A stretch of DNA of 64,000 nucleotides, taken from NCBI GenBank assembly GCA_964451365.1, contig CAYVIB010000023.1, forward strand, positions 26,530 to 90,529. Reading direction: 5' to 3'. The stretch is from CAYVIB01 sp964451365. Lineage in GTDB: Bacteria > Pseudomonadota > Gammaproteobacteria > Pseudomonadales > Cellvibrionaceae. Below, piece after piece: positions 17,154 to 24,158 of the stretch; position 1 is the stretch's first letter; each line of letters starts with the position of its first letter. The notes under the pieces are model-generated. The model was not told where the DNA came from. It was given only the letters and a program-made list of their open reading frames with translations, and searched no databases. Position numbers and translations under genes: made by a program.

Positions 17154-17450
17154 ATGAAGTGGTTGATCGGCGTTCTCGCGATTGTTGCCCTGGCACTACA
17201 GTACCGGCTTTGGATTGGCGAAGGCAGTATTGCCAACGTGGTTCAATTGCATCGCGCCATAGAAAAGCAGGAGGCTGAGAACGGTCGCCTGAAGGAACGC
17301 AATCGCCTGTTGGCGGCGGAGGTGGCGGCGTTGAAAAATGGCCATGCCGCAATCGAGGAGCGGGCGCGAAGCGATATGGGCATGGTCAAGGAAGGAGAAA
17401 CTTTCTATATGGTTGTGGATGAACAACCGCCTGTCGGTGGAAAGAAATAA
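17154..17450 (+). CDS. ftsB: Cell division protein FtsB
   Basis: A small bitopic inner-membrane protein of the FtsQ-FtsB-FtsL divisome subcomplex. From ATG 17154 it has 98 residues (E. coli 103). A transmembrane helix covers about residues 3-21 (WLIGVLAIVALALQYRLW), then a coiled coil (VVQLHRAIEKQEAENGRLK ... AEVAALKNG), then the family tail with EERARSDMGMVKEGETFY. Its stop codon is directly followed by the ispD GTG start without a gap, as in most gammaproteobacteria. Confidence 0.95.
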   Translation: MKWLIGVLAIVALALQYRLWIGEGSIANVVQLHRAIEKQEAENGRLKERNRLLAAEVAALKNGHAAIEERARSDMGMVKEGETFYMVVDEQPPVGGKK

Positions 17451-18173
17451 GTGGGTGAAAAAACTCGGCCCATCTGGATAGTGGTTCCCGCCGCCGGCAT
17501 TGGCAGCCGCATGGGTGCCGGGCGACCAAAGCAGTACCTGCCCCTTTCTGGCAAGCCCCTCCTGGAAGTGACTCTCGATACGCTACTGCAATTGAATGAT
17601 ATTGCCGGTATCGTTGTGGCCTTGCACGAAGGGGATCAAACCTGGCCGATGCTGCCGTTGGCCAAAAATAGTCGCATACATACCGTGAAAGGCGGTGAAC
17701 AGCGTTGCGATTCCGTATTAAATGCAATTGAATTTATTGCCGGTGCGGTCGTCGATCCCGATTCCGCCTGGGTGTGCGTTCACGATGCCGCGCGCCCTTG
17801 TGTTTCATTGGGGAAAATTAATCAATTGATATATTCCTGTATTGGTGAAAATATCGGAGCGATTCTGGCGGCGCCGATAGCGGATACAGTCAAGCGGGTC
17901 GATGCAGGCCGGGTAATAGCGCGTACCGAAGACCGGGAACAGCTATGGCATGCCCACACGCCACAAATGTTCAAGCTGACGGAATTGCGACGATCACTGA
18001 AACACTGCATTGAAAAGGATTTGCCGGTAACAGATGAAGCGTCGGCGGTGGAGCAAGCGGGAGGAAAAGTCAGGGTCGTACCCGACAGACGGGACAATAT
18101 TAAAGTCACGGTGCCGGAAGATCTCCCTTGGGCTGAATTTATTTTGGCGAACCGATTTACTAATGAAGGTTGA
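17451..18173 (+). CDS. ispD: 2-C-methyl-D-erythritol 4-phosphate cytidylyltransferase IspD
   Basis: Third enzyme of the MEP isoprenoid pathway; joins CTP and methylerythritol phosphate. It has 240 residues (E. coli 236). It shows the nucleotide-binding PAAGIGSRMGAGRPKQYLPL (residues ~12-31), VHDAARPCVS and VTDEASAVEQAG, and ends with a typical IKVTVPEDL. The GTG start abuts the ftsB stop, with GGAAAG about nine bases upstream. ispF follows after five bases. Confidence 0.97.
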   Translation: MGEKTRPIWIVVPAAGIGSRMGAGRPKQYLPLSGKPLLEVTLDTLLQLNDIAGIVVALHEGDQTWPMLPLAKNSRIHTVKGGEQRCDSVLNAIEFIAGAVVDPDSAWVCVHDAARPCVSLGKINQLIYSCIGENIGAILAAPIADTVKRVDAGRVIARTEDREQLWHAHTPQMFKLTELRRSLKHCIEKDLPVTDEASAVEQAGGKVRVVPDRRDNIKVTVPEDLPWAEFILANRFTNEG

Positions 18174-18178
18174 ACAAT

Positions 18179-18646
18179 ATGCGCATTGGTCAGGGGTTTG
18201 ACGTTCATGCGTTCGGTCCCGGGGATAAAATTGTTATTGGCGGTGTTGTTATCGCGCACACCCAGGGGCTGGTGGCGCATTCTGATGGTGATGTTCTGTT
18301 GCATGCACTGTGCGATGCATTGTTGGGTGCGGCGGCGTTGGGGGATATCGGTAAACATTTTCCCGATACGGATGCGCAGTACAAAAATGCGGACAGCCGA
18401 ACCTTGCTGAGAATGGTTTACGCCAAAATAAAGGCAAAGGGTTTTTCTCTGGCCAATGCGGATATGACTATCGTTGCCCAGGCACCGAAAATGGCTCCGT
18501 ATATCGGAGAAATGCGTGCAAAAGCCGCCGAGGACCTGGAAACCCATATCGATAATGTCAATATTAAGGCCACCACCACGGAGCATCTCGGGTTTACCGG
18601 TCGGGGCGAGGGAATTGCCGCGTTTGCTACGGTGCTGATTAAATAA
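18179..18646 (+). CDS. ispF: 2-C-methyl-D-erythritol 2,4-cyclodiphosphate synthase IspF
   Basis: Fifth MEP-pathway enzyme, a zinc-dependent homotrimer that cyclises the CDP-methylerythritol phosphate product with loss of CMP. From ATG 18179 (AAGG upstream) it has 155 residues (E. coli 159). Zinc ligands sit in GFDVHAF (Asp, His) and HSDGDVLLHALCDALLGA; GDIGKHFPDTD and the C-terminal TTEHLGFTGRGEG are also present. It starts five bases past ispD and its stop overlaps the truD ATG by one base. Confidence 0.97.
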   Translation: MRIGQGFDVHAFGPGDKIVIGGVVIAHTQGLVAHSDGDVLLHALCDALLGAAALGDIGKHFPDTDAQYKNADSRTLLRMVYAKIKAKGFSLANADMTIVAQAPKMAPYIGEMRAKAAEDLETHIDNVNIKATTTEHLGFTGRGEGIAAFATVLIK

Positions 18647-19620
18647 TGACATTCAATCTCGATTTTCCCTTCGCCTACGGTTTACCGACATCGCGCGCGT
18701 TATTTCGCGCACGGCTGGAGGATTTTATTGTAGTGGAGGACCTGGGTTTTGAGCCCGGCGGAGAGGGCGAACATATTTTCGTCAAAATAAAAAAGCGGGG
18801 CGAAAACACCCATTACGTGGCCGAGAAAATGGCAGCTTTTTTAGGGGTTAAACCCATGGATGTGGGTGTCAGCGGTCTGAAGGATCGTATTGCCGAAACG
18901 ACTCAATGGTTCAGTATCTATAAACCGGGGAAGGAGATAGAAGTAGACTGGCCCGGTTTTGTAAAACAGAGCGGGCTCAACATTGATATTCTTGCCGTTT
19001 CCCGCCATCACCAGAAATTGCGTCGCGGCCAGCACCGCTGCAATTGGTTTGAAATCACCCTGCGCGATGTCACCCATCCGGAAGAGGCCCAGGCGCGGTT
19101 GGAAAAAATTGCCGCCCGGGGTGTGCCGAATTACTTCGGCGAGCAACGTTTCGGGCGCGATGGCGGCAATCTTGTGCAGGCCGAAGAGTGGTTTGCCGGC
19201 GGCAGGCCGATTCGCAACCGGACCAAAAAAGGGCTCGTGCTTTCGGCTGCTCGTGCTTATTTGTTCAATCTGGTTCTGGCGGAGCGCGTGCGGCAGTCAA
19301 CCTGGAACTGTACTGTCGACGGGGATATTTGCCTGGGAGAGTTTCCGTCCGGTCCTCTCTGGGGACGAGGGCGGCCGGCGGTTACTTCTACCGCCGGGGA
19401 GGTTGAATTACAAACCCTGTCCGGCTTTGCCGGCTGGTGCGACAGGCTGGAACACAGCGGGTTGTCCCAGGAGCGTCGGGCCCTGGTGATACGGCCGGTG
19501 GATTTAAACTGGTCTATCGGGGAATCCACACTAAAATTAAAATTTGGGCTGCCTGCCGGGGAATTTGCCACATCGGTTTTGCGGGAGATTACAGTGCTGG
19601 AAGCAAGCCCGGTCAAGTAA
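18646..19620 (+). CDS. truD: tRNA pseudouridine(13) synthase TruD
   Basis: Makes pseudouridine at position 13 of tRNA-Glu. It has 324 residues (E. coli 349). The catalytic Asp lies in VSGLKDRIAETTQWFS (~residues 78-93), with an N-terminal EDFIVVEDLGFEP and the VPNYFGEQRFGRDGGN motif (~162-178) typical of the family. It is coupled to ispF (TAATG). In Pseudomonas and E. coli surE follows; here the next gene is pcm, 96 bases downstream, with no surE remnant. Confidence 0.96.
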   Translation: MTFNLDFPFAYGLPTSRALFRARLEDFIVVEDLGFEPGGEGEHIFVKIKKRGENTHYVAEKMAAFLGVKPMDVGVSGLKDRIAETTQWFSIYKPGKEIEVDWPGFVKQSGLNIDILAVSRHHQKLRRGQHRCNWFEITLRDVTHPEEAQARLEKIAARGVPNYFGEQRFGRDGGNLVQAEEWFAGGRPIRNRTKKGLVLSAARAYLFNLVLAERVRQSTWNCTVDGDICLGEFPSGPLWGRGRPAVTSTAGEVELQTLSGFAGWCDRLEHSGLSQERRALVIRPVDLNWSIGESTLKLKFGLPAGEFATSVLREITVLEASPVK

Positions 19621-19716
19621 ATTAAACAAGTGGTGTTGTGTTATAGTTTGGGCGATTTCGGAACCGGCGCAGAATAGAAATGTAAGATAGGCCGGCTCGT
19701 TGCATTGGGGGGAAAA

Positions 19717-20388
19717 GTGAGTCAAATCTTGCTCGAAGGCGTGGGCATGACGTCAAAGCGCACGCGTGACCGCCTGGTCCAACGACTGGTGGATCAGGGT
19801 GTTTCGGACCAGCGCGTCCTCGATATCATCGGCAATACGCCGCGTCATTTATTTCTCGATGAAGCCTTGTCCCACCGCGCCTACGAAGATACGGCGCTTC
19901 CCATCGGTTACGGTCAAACCCTCTCCCAACCCTATATTGTTGCCAGGATGACGGAACTGCTTATGGGTGCCAGTGGTCGTCTGGATAGGGTATTGGAGAT
20001 CGGCACCGGCTCCGGCTACCAGACCGCGGTGCTGGCCCAGATTGTGGGTCGGGTCTGGAGCGTCGAGCGTATAAAACCCCTGCAGTTGAGGGCAAAACAA
20101 CTGCTGCGGCGCCTGGGGCTGAACAATGTCTGTTTCAGGCACGCCGATGGTGGCTTTGGCTGGCCCGAAGAGGCCCCCTTTGACGGCATCCTTTCCGCCG
20201 CTGCGCCCCGCGAAATCCCCCGCGAACTGTTAAACCAATTGGCACCTGACGGCGTTTTGGTCATACCGGTAGGGGCCGATCAACAGGTGCTGACCCTGAT
20301 TATTCGCGAGGGTGATTCCGAAAATTTCATCACCCATAAAATAGAACCCGTAAAATTCGTTCCCCTGTTGTCTGGAATAACCCGCTGA
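19717..20388 (+). CDS. pcm: Protein-L-isoaspartate O-methyltransferase Pcm
   Basis: Repairs isoaspartyl damage in aged proteins by methylation with S-adenosylmethionine. It has 223 residues from GTG 19717 (GGGGGGA just upstream); a Met ten codons in (MTSKRTRD, 19747) matches the usual annotated N-terminus and is an alternative start. Motifs are LPIGYGQTLSQPYIVARMTE, the SAM-binding LEIGTGSGYQTAVLA and VWSVERI. The stop overlaps the DUF368 gene start by one base. It sits in the usual pcm-nlpD-rpoS stationary-phase block. Confidence 0.95.
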   Translation: MSQILLEGVGMTSKRTRDRLVQRLVDQGVSDQRVLDIIGNTPRHLFLDEALSHRAYEDTALPIGYGQTLSQPYIVARMTELLMGASGRLDRVLEIGTGSGYQTAVLAQIVGRVWSVERIKPLQLRAKQLLRRLGLNNVCFRHADGGFGWPEEAPFDGILSAAAPREIPRELLNQLAPDGVLVIPVGADQQVLTLIIREGDSENFITHKIEPVKFVPLLSGITR

Positions 20389-21326
20389 TGAATCGAAGTA
20401 TCAAAGATTACGTGCTGCTTGTATTGCGCGGCATCGCCATGGGAGCCGCAGATGTAGTACCTGGTGTTTCCGGCGGAACCATTGCGTTTATTACCGGCAT
20501 TTACGATGAACTCCTGCACTCGCTGCGGCAGTGTGGGCCGGGTGCGTTAATGGTATTGGCAAAACAAGGCGTGCCTGCATTCTGGCGCCATATCAACGGC
20601 AATTTCCTGCTGGCGGTATTCGGCGGGGTGCTGCTGAGCATCAAAACGCTCGCGTCGGTGATCAGTTATTGCCTGGAGAACTATCCGGTTCTGGTCTGGG
20701 CGTTTTTTACCGGCCTGATTGCCGCTTCTGTGGTGTTGCTGGTGAAAACCCAATCCTCCTGGCACTGGCGTCATTGGATAGCTTGCTTGATTGGCGCGTC
20801 TATTGTGATCGTCATATCCATCGCCAAACCGACGCACCTGCCGGGGGATTGGTGGATTATATTTTTGGGCGGATTTGTGGCGATATGTGCCATGATCCTG
20901 CCGGGGATTTCCGGCAGCTTTATCCTGCTGCTTGCGGGGCTTTACCCGGTGGTACTGAATGCCGTGAACGAGATGGATCTGGTGTTGCTGGGGAGTTTCC
21001 TGGCGGGATGTATCTGCGGTTTGCTGGTGTTTTCCCGCTTCCTGTCGTGGCTGCTGGACAATTACCACCAGACAACTTTGGCGGTATTGATAGGGTTTCT
21101 GGTGGGGTCGCTGAATGTTACCTGGCCCTGGAAGGTGACGGTGGAAACCGTGATTGATCGGCATGGAGAGGTTACACCGATCGCTCAGGAAAACGTCTCA
21201 CCATTTTTTTATGAGAGTGTTACCGGCCTGGAGTCTCAATTGGCGCTTGTAATCACATCTGCCGCACTTGGATTATTTTTAGTACTTTTGATTGAACTTT
21301 TGGCAGTTAAATTTTCTAAGGCCTAA
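20388..21326 (+). CDS. DUF368 membrane protein, probable undecaprenyl-phosphate transporter (PopT family)
   Basis: A 312-residue polytopic inner-membrane protein with about eight to ten hydrophobic segments. It has the two inverted DUF368 signatures VVPGVSGGTIAFITGIYDE (residues ~24-42) and MILPGISGSFILLLAG (~168-183). DUF368 proteins have been shown in other bacteria to return undecaprenyl phosphate across the membrane for wall and polysaccharide synthesis; assigning that role here is by family. Translation is coupled to pcm (TGATG). Its insertion between pcm and nlpD is not the E. coli order. Confidence 0.88.
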   Translation: MNRSIKDYVLLVLRGIAMGAADVVPGVSGGTIAFITGIYDELLHSLRQCGPGALMVLAKQGVPAFWRHINGNFLLAVFGGVLLSIKTLASVISYCLENYPVLVWAFFTGLIAASVVLLVKTQSSWHWRHWIACLIGASIVIVISIAKPTHLPGDWWIIFLGGFVAICAMILPGISGSFILLLAGLYPVVLNAVNEMDLVLLGSFLAGCICGLLVFSRFLSWLLDNYHQTTLAVLIGFLVGSLNVTWPWKVTVETVIDRHGEVTPIAQENVSPFFYESVTGLESQLALVITSAALGLFLVLLIELLAVKFSKA

Positions 21327-21529
21327 TTCCAAGAATGAGAACTAGGTTGTTGAACTGGAGTAAAAAGTCGGAAAACCAGAAAGTTTGCATATAGTTGGCA
21401 TTTTTTTATATTTATAATTTATATTAATTTTAAATAAATAGGCGCCATTAATTCCAAAAGGTTCTATTTTTGAATATAAAGTGACCTTGGTTGTTGCGAT
21501 GCGGCAGGGGTGAGAGGGATGAAAAAGGC
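21327..21529 (+). promoter_or_regulatory. A+T-rich promoter region upstream of nlpD
   Basis: The 203-base gap contains a marked A/T stretch (21385-21440). TTGCAT (21385-21390) with TATATT (21407-21412), and TTGGCA (21395-21400) with TTTATA (21418-21423), are possible -35/-10 pairs. The region probably starts an nlpD-rpoS transcript separate from the upstream operon. Confidence 0.4.
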
Positions 21530-22318
21530 ATGAAATTGGCGATTCGGGTGATTAAAATATCGATCGCTTCCGCACTTCTCTCCGCCTGTGGTAATCCCAC
21601 TTATATCGCTCCTGTCGAAGACTTTCGTCAACCCCCAAGTAAGAAACTGACCACCCATCACGTCGCCCGGGGCGAGACCCTTTATTCCATTGCCTGGCGA
21701 TATAACCTGGACTACAGGAAGCTCGCCGCAGCCAATAATCTGGACTCTCGCTACACCATTTATCCCGGTCAGATCCTCCAACTGGATACATCCAACGTTC
21801 CCGTGAAAGCGCCGTCAAGGCCTGTTTCCCGCACGTCGAAACCGACCCCAAAACCGGTTGCAAAGGTGCCCGCCCCTGGTATACAGCGATCAATAAAAAC
21901 AACAAAAAACGTTACCAAAAAAGTGGATTCAAGCGCCGAATTCACACCAAAGAACTGGGTCTGGCCCGCCAATGGAAAACTTATTACCACTTTTAGCTCA
22001 GAAAACGCCCTGCACAAAGGTATTGATATTAGCGGTGATTTGGGAGAGCCTGTCATCGCAGCCTCCGTCGGAACAGTTGTTTACTCCGGCGATGGACTGC
22101 GAGGGTATGGCAAGTTGATCATCATCAAGCATAGCGAGAAGTACCTCAGCGCTTACGCTCACAACCGACGGTTACTGGTGACTGAAGGTGAAAATGTAAA
22201 GATGGGTCAAAAAATTGCCGAGATGGGTTCAACCGGAACCAACAGGGTTAAATTGCACTTTGAAATCCGCCATGACGGCAAACCGGTAAATCCTCTTTCA
22301 TACCTTCCAGAGAAATAA
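21530..22318 (+). CDS. nlpD: Murein hydrolase activator NlpD
   Basis: An outer-membrane lipoprotein that activates the amidase AmiC at the septum. From ATG 21530 it has 262 residues. The lipobox LLSAC is at about residue 20. A LysM domain covers about 42-85 (HHVARGETLYSIAWRYN...YPGQILQL), then a Pro/Lys-rich linker, then the LytM/M23 domain (~145-260). HKGIDISGD keeps the first His/Asp, but the usual HLH pair reads KLH (VKLHFEIRHDG), so one metal ligand is lost. This matches the known non-hydrolytic state of NlpD. rpoS follows after 183 bases. Confidence 0.94.
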   Translation: MKLAIRVIKISIASALLSACGNPTYIAPVEDFRQPPSKKLTTHHVARGETLYSIAWRYNLDYRKLAAANNLDSRYTIYPGQILQLDTSNVPVKAPSRPVSRTSKPTPKPVAKVPAPGIQRSIKTTKNVTKKVDSSAEFTPKNWVWPANGKLITTFSSENALHKGIDISGDLGEPVIAASVGTVVYSGDGLRGYGKLIIIKHSEKYLSAYAHNRRLLVTEGENVKMGQKIAEMGSTGTNRVKLHFEIRHDGKPVNPLSYLPEK

Positions 22319-22328
22319 TCGAAGTACC

Positions 22329-22351
22329 GGAATTTAAGTCATTTAAATTCC
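22329..22351 (+). repeat. 9-bp perfect inverted repeat after nlpD
   Basis: GGAATTTAA (22329-22337), a five-base loop, then TTAAATTCC (22343-22351). It has no T-run, so it is not a standard terminator. It may be an operator or an RNA hairpin in the rpoS leader. Confidence 0.45.
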
Positions 22352-22451
22352 AGCCGAAACAGGTCCGATATGAAGGCTTTCTTCGGGGACAGGTTTCTGG
22401 GTTCGAGTTGACCAACTTTGGTTATGTAGTATCGACCACACAAGACAAAGC

Positions 22452-22472
22452 GCGGAATTCCCTCCATTCCGC
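22452..22472 (+). promoter_or_regulatory. Leader hairpin just upstream of rpoS with anti-SD loop
   Basis: A 7-bp perfect stem GCGGAAT / ATTCCGC encloses the loop TCCCTCC. The loop is complementary (UCCCU with GGGGA) to the rpoS ribosome binding site AGGGGA at about 22490-22494. A loop-to-SD interaction could restrict rpoS translation. Confidence 0.4.
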
Positions 22473-22501
22473 AATAACCTCAGGTCACAGGGGATATGGT
22501 T

Positions 22502-23503
22502 ATGGCATTACGAGAACTTGAAAGAATAAACCACGAGGATGATGCGATCCTCTCAAACAGTTTCGACATCGACGACGATATGGACGAGCAGGAATCGCTC
22601 GAAAAGCCTGGAGGGACGCAGGCGAGGGGCGAGAGCTCTGAGTACGTCGACGAGGAACACTACAAGAATCTCGATGCTACCCAACTCTACTTGAACGAAA
22701 TTGGCTTTTCCCCGCTGTTGAGCGCGGAAGAGGAAGTTTATTTTGCCCGCAAGGCCCTGAAAGGCCACGAGCCGTCCCGCAAGCGCATGATTGAAAGCAA
22801 CCTGCGCCTGGTGGTGAAAATTTCACGGCGTTACGTTAACCGCGGCCTGGCCCTGCTGGACCTGATCGAGGAAGGCAACCTGGGTTTGATTCGCGCGGTG
22901 GAAAAATTCGACCCCGAGCGTGGTTTCCGCTTTTCAACCTACGCCACCTGGTGGATTCGCCAGACTATTGAACGTGCGATCATGAACCAGACCCGCACGA
23001 TTCGGTTGCCGATTCATGTGGTAAAAGAACTGAATGTATATCTGCGTGCGGCGCGTGAGCTGTCGCAGAAACTTGATCACGAGCCATCCCCCGAGGAGAT
23101 CGCCAACCTGCTGGAAAAGCCGGTGGAAGACGTGGAGCGCATGCTGGCGTTGAACGAGCGTGTAACCTCTATGGATGTGCCCATTGGCCCCAGCTCGGAC
23201 AAAACCGTGGTCGATATGATTCCCGACCAGCACGTCTCCGATCCGGTGGAACTGCTGCAGGATAGCGACCTCAGTATGAACCTGGACGGTTGGCTGGATG
23301 AGTTGAGCGAAAAACAACGCGAAGTGGTTGCCCGCCGGTTTGGTCTGCGCGGTCACGAAACCAGCACGCTGGAAGAAGTCGGTCGGGAAATCGGCTTGAC
23401 CCGCGAAAGAGTAAGGCAGATTCAGGTGGAAGCACTGCGTCGCCTGCGCGATATTCTGGAAAAGCAAGGCCTGGATGCCGCTGCGCTGTTTGGCGCTGTA
23501 TAA
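22502..23503 (+). CDS. rpoS: RNA polymerase sigma factor RpoS
   Basis: Stationary-phase and general stress sigma factor. The second of two close ATGs (22502) is chosen because AGGGGA lies eight bases upstream of it and only two or three bases from the first (22496); this gives 333 residues. After a variable acidic N-terminus come region 1.2 (DATQLYLNEIGFSPLL), region 2 (NLRLVVKISRRYVNRGLAL, FRFSTYATWWIRQTIERA), region 3 and region 4 with the helix-turn-helix LEEVGREIGLTRERVRQIQ. It is very close to Pseudomonas RpoS. A terminator follows at 23531-23559. Confidence 0.97.
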   Translation: MALRELERINHEDDAILSNSFDIDDDMDEQESLEKPGGTQARGESSEYVDEEHYKNLDATQLYLNEIGFSPLLSAEEEVYFARKALKGHEPSRKRMIESNLRLVVKISRRYVNRGLALLDLIEEGNLGLIRAVEKFDPERGFRFSTYATWWIRQTIERAIMNQTRTIRLPIHVVKELNVYLRAARELSQKLDHEPSPEEIANLLEKPVEDVERMLALNERVTSMDVPIGPSSDKTVVDMIPDQHVSDPVELLQDSDLSMNLDGWLDELSEKQREVVARRFGLRGHETSTLEEVGREIGLTRERVRQIQVEALRRLRDILEKQGLDAAALFGAV

Positions 23504-23530
23504 AGCGAACCCTCCCCCACAAACCCCCAT

Positions 23531-23559
23531 AAAAAAGCCGCGAATTTCGCGGCTTTTTT
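23531..23559. terminator. Bidirectional terminator between rpoS and fdxA
   Basis: A GCCGCGAA / TTCGCGGC stem is flanked by six A on the left and six T on the right, so it works for rpoS on the plus strand and for fdxA on the minus strand. It lies 28 bases after each stop codon. Confidence 0.93.
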
Positions 23560-23588
23560 GTTCTCTCGACTTGGGTCTAAGCTGCTTG

Positions 23589-23912
23589 CTAGCGCTCCAG
23601 GTACTGCAGCTTGTCGGGGACGCCGTCCCATTCCTCGGCATCCGGCAGTGAATCCTTTTTCTCGGTAATATTCGGCCAGACCTCGGCCAGTTCGGCATTG
23701 ATTTGCAGAAATTCCGCCTGGTCTTCCGGCAGCTCATCCTCGGAGAAAATGGCATCCACCGGGCATTCGGGTTCGCACAGGGCGCAATCGATACACTCGT
23801 CGGGATGAATCACCAGAAAATTCGGGCCTTCATAAAAACAGTCAACTGGACACACTTCCACGCAATCAGTGTGTTTGCATTTGATACAGTTTTCACCCAC
23901 CACGAATGTCAT
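23589..23912 (-). CDS. fdxA: Ferredoxin FdxA (7Fe-8S type)
   Basis: A 107-residue small electron carrier. Two cysteine clusters are visible: CIKCKHTDCVEVCPVDC near the N-terminus (3Fe-4S and part of 4Fe-4S) and CIDCALCEPECP at about residues 40-51. A C-terminal extension follows (AEVWPNITEKKDSLPDA), as in Azotobacter FdI and Pseudomonas FdxA. AAGAGGA precedes the ATG at good distance. The rpoS-fdxA-mutS order is the Pseudomonas order. Confidence 0.96.
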   Translation of the reverse strand: MTFVVGENCIKCKHTDCVEVCPVDCFYEGPNFLVIHPDECIDCALCEPECPVDAIFSEDELPEDQAEFLQINAELAEVWPNITEKKDSLPDAEEWDGVPDKLQYLER

Positions 23913-23954
23913 CTCGAAATCCTCTTACTGTGGTCCAAAATTTTTAAGCGCGCC

Positions 23955-23983
23955 ATTCTAGCAGGATAGGGTGTGACCGGGAA
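23955..23983 (-). promoter_or_regulatory. Weak candidate promoter for fdxA
   Basis: On the minus strand TAGAAT (23960-23955) serves as a -10, with a poor -35 (TTCCCG, 23983-23978) at 17-bp spacing. It is about 43 bases upstream of the fdxA ATG. Confidence 0.3.
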
Positions 23984-24158
23984 TAGCGTTTTGCTTCTAA
24001 GGTTATGACCGATTTTATGATAAGAGTCATCGCTATTTTCGATAATCATAACAACGCATTTCAAAATGCAGGCCGGATAACACAGCATCATCCCCCATAA
24101 GTTAAATTGAAGCAGTGAGTGGCGTTCGCTTACGTTTTTCGTCGTCTTTGACTGTTAC

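Noticed and set aside
19621..19716. A surE pseudogene remnant
   Set aside because: The gap is only 96 bases and shows no surE-like translation in any frame read.
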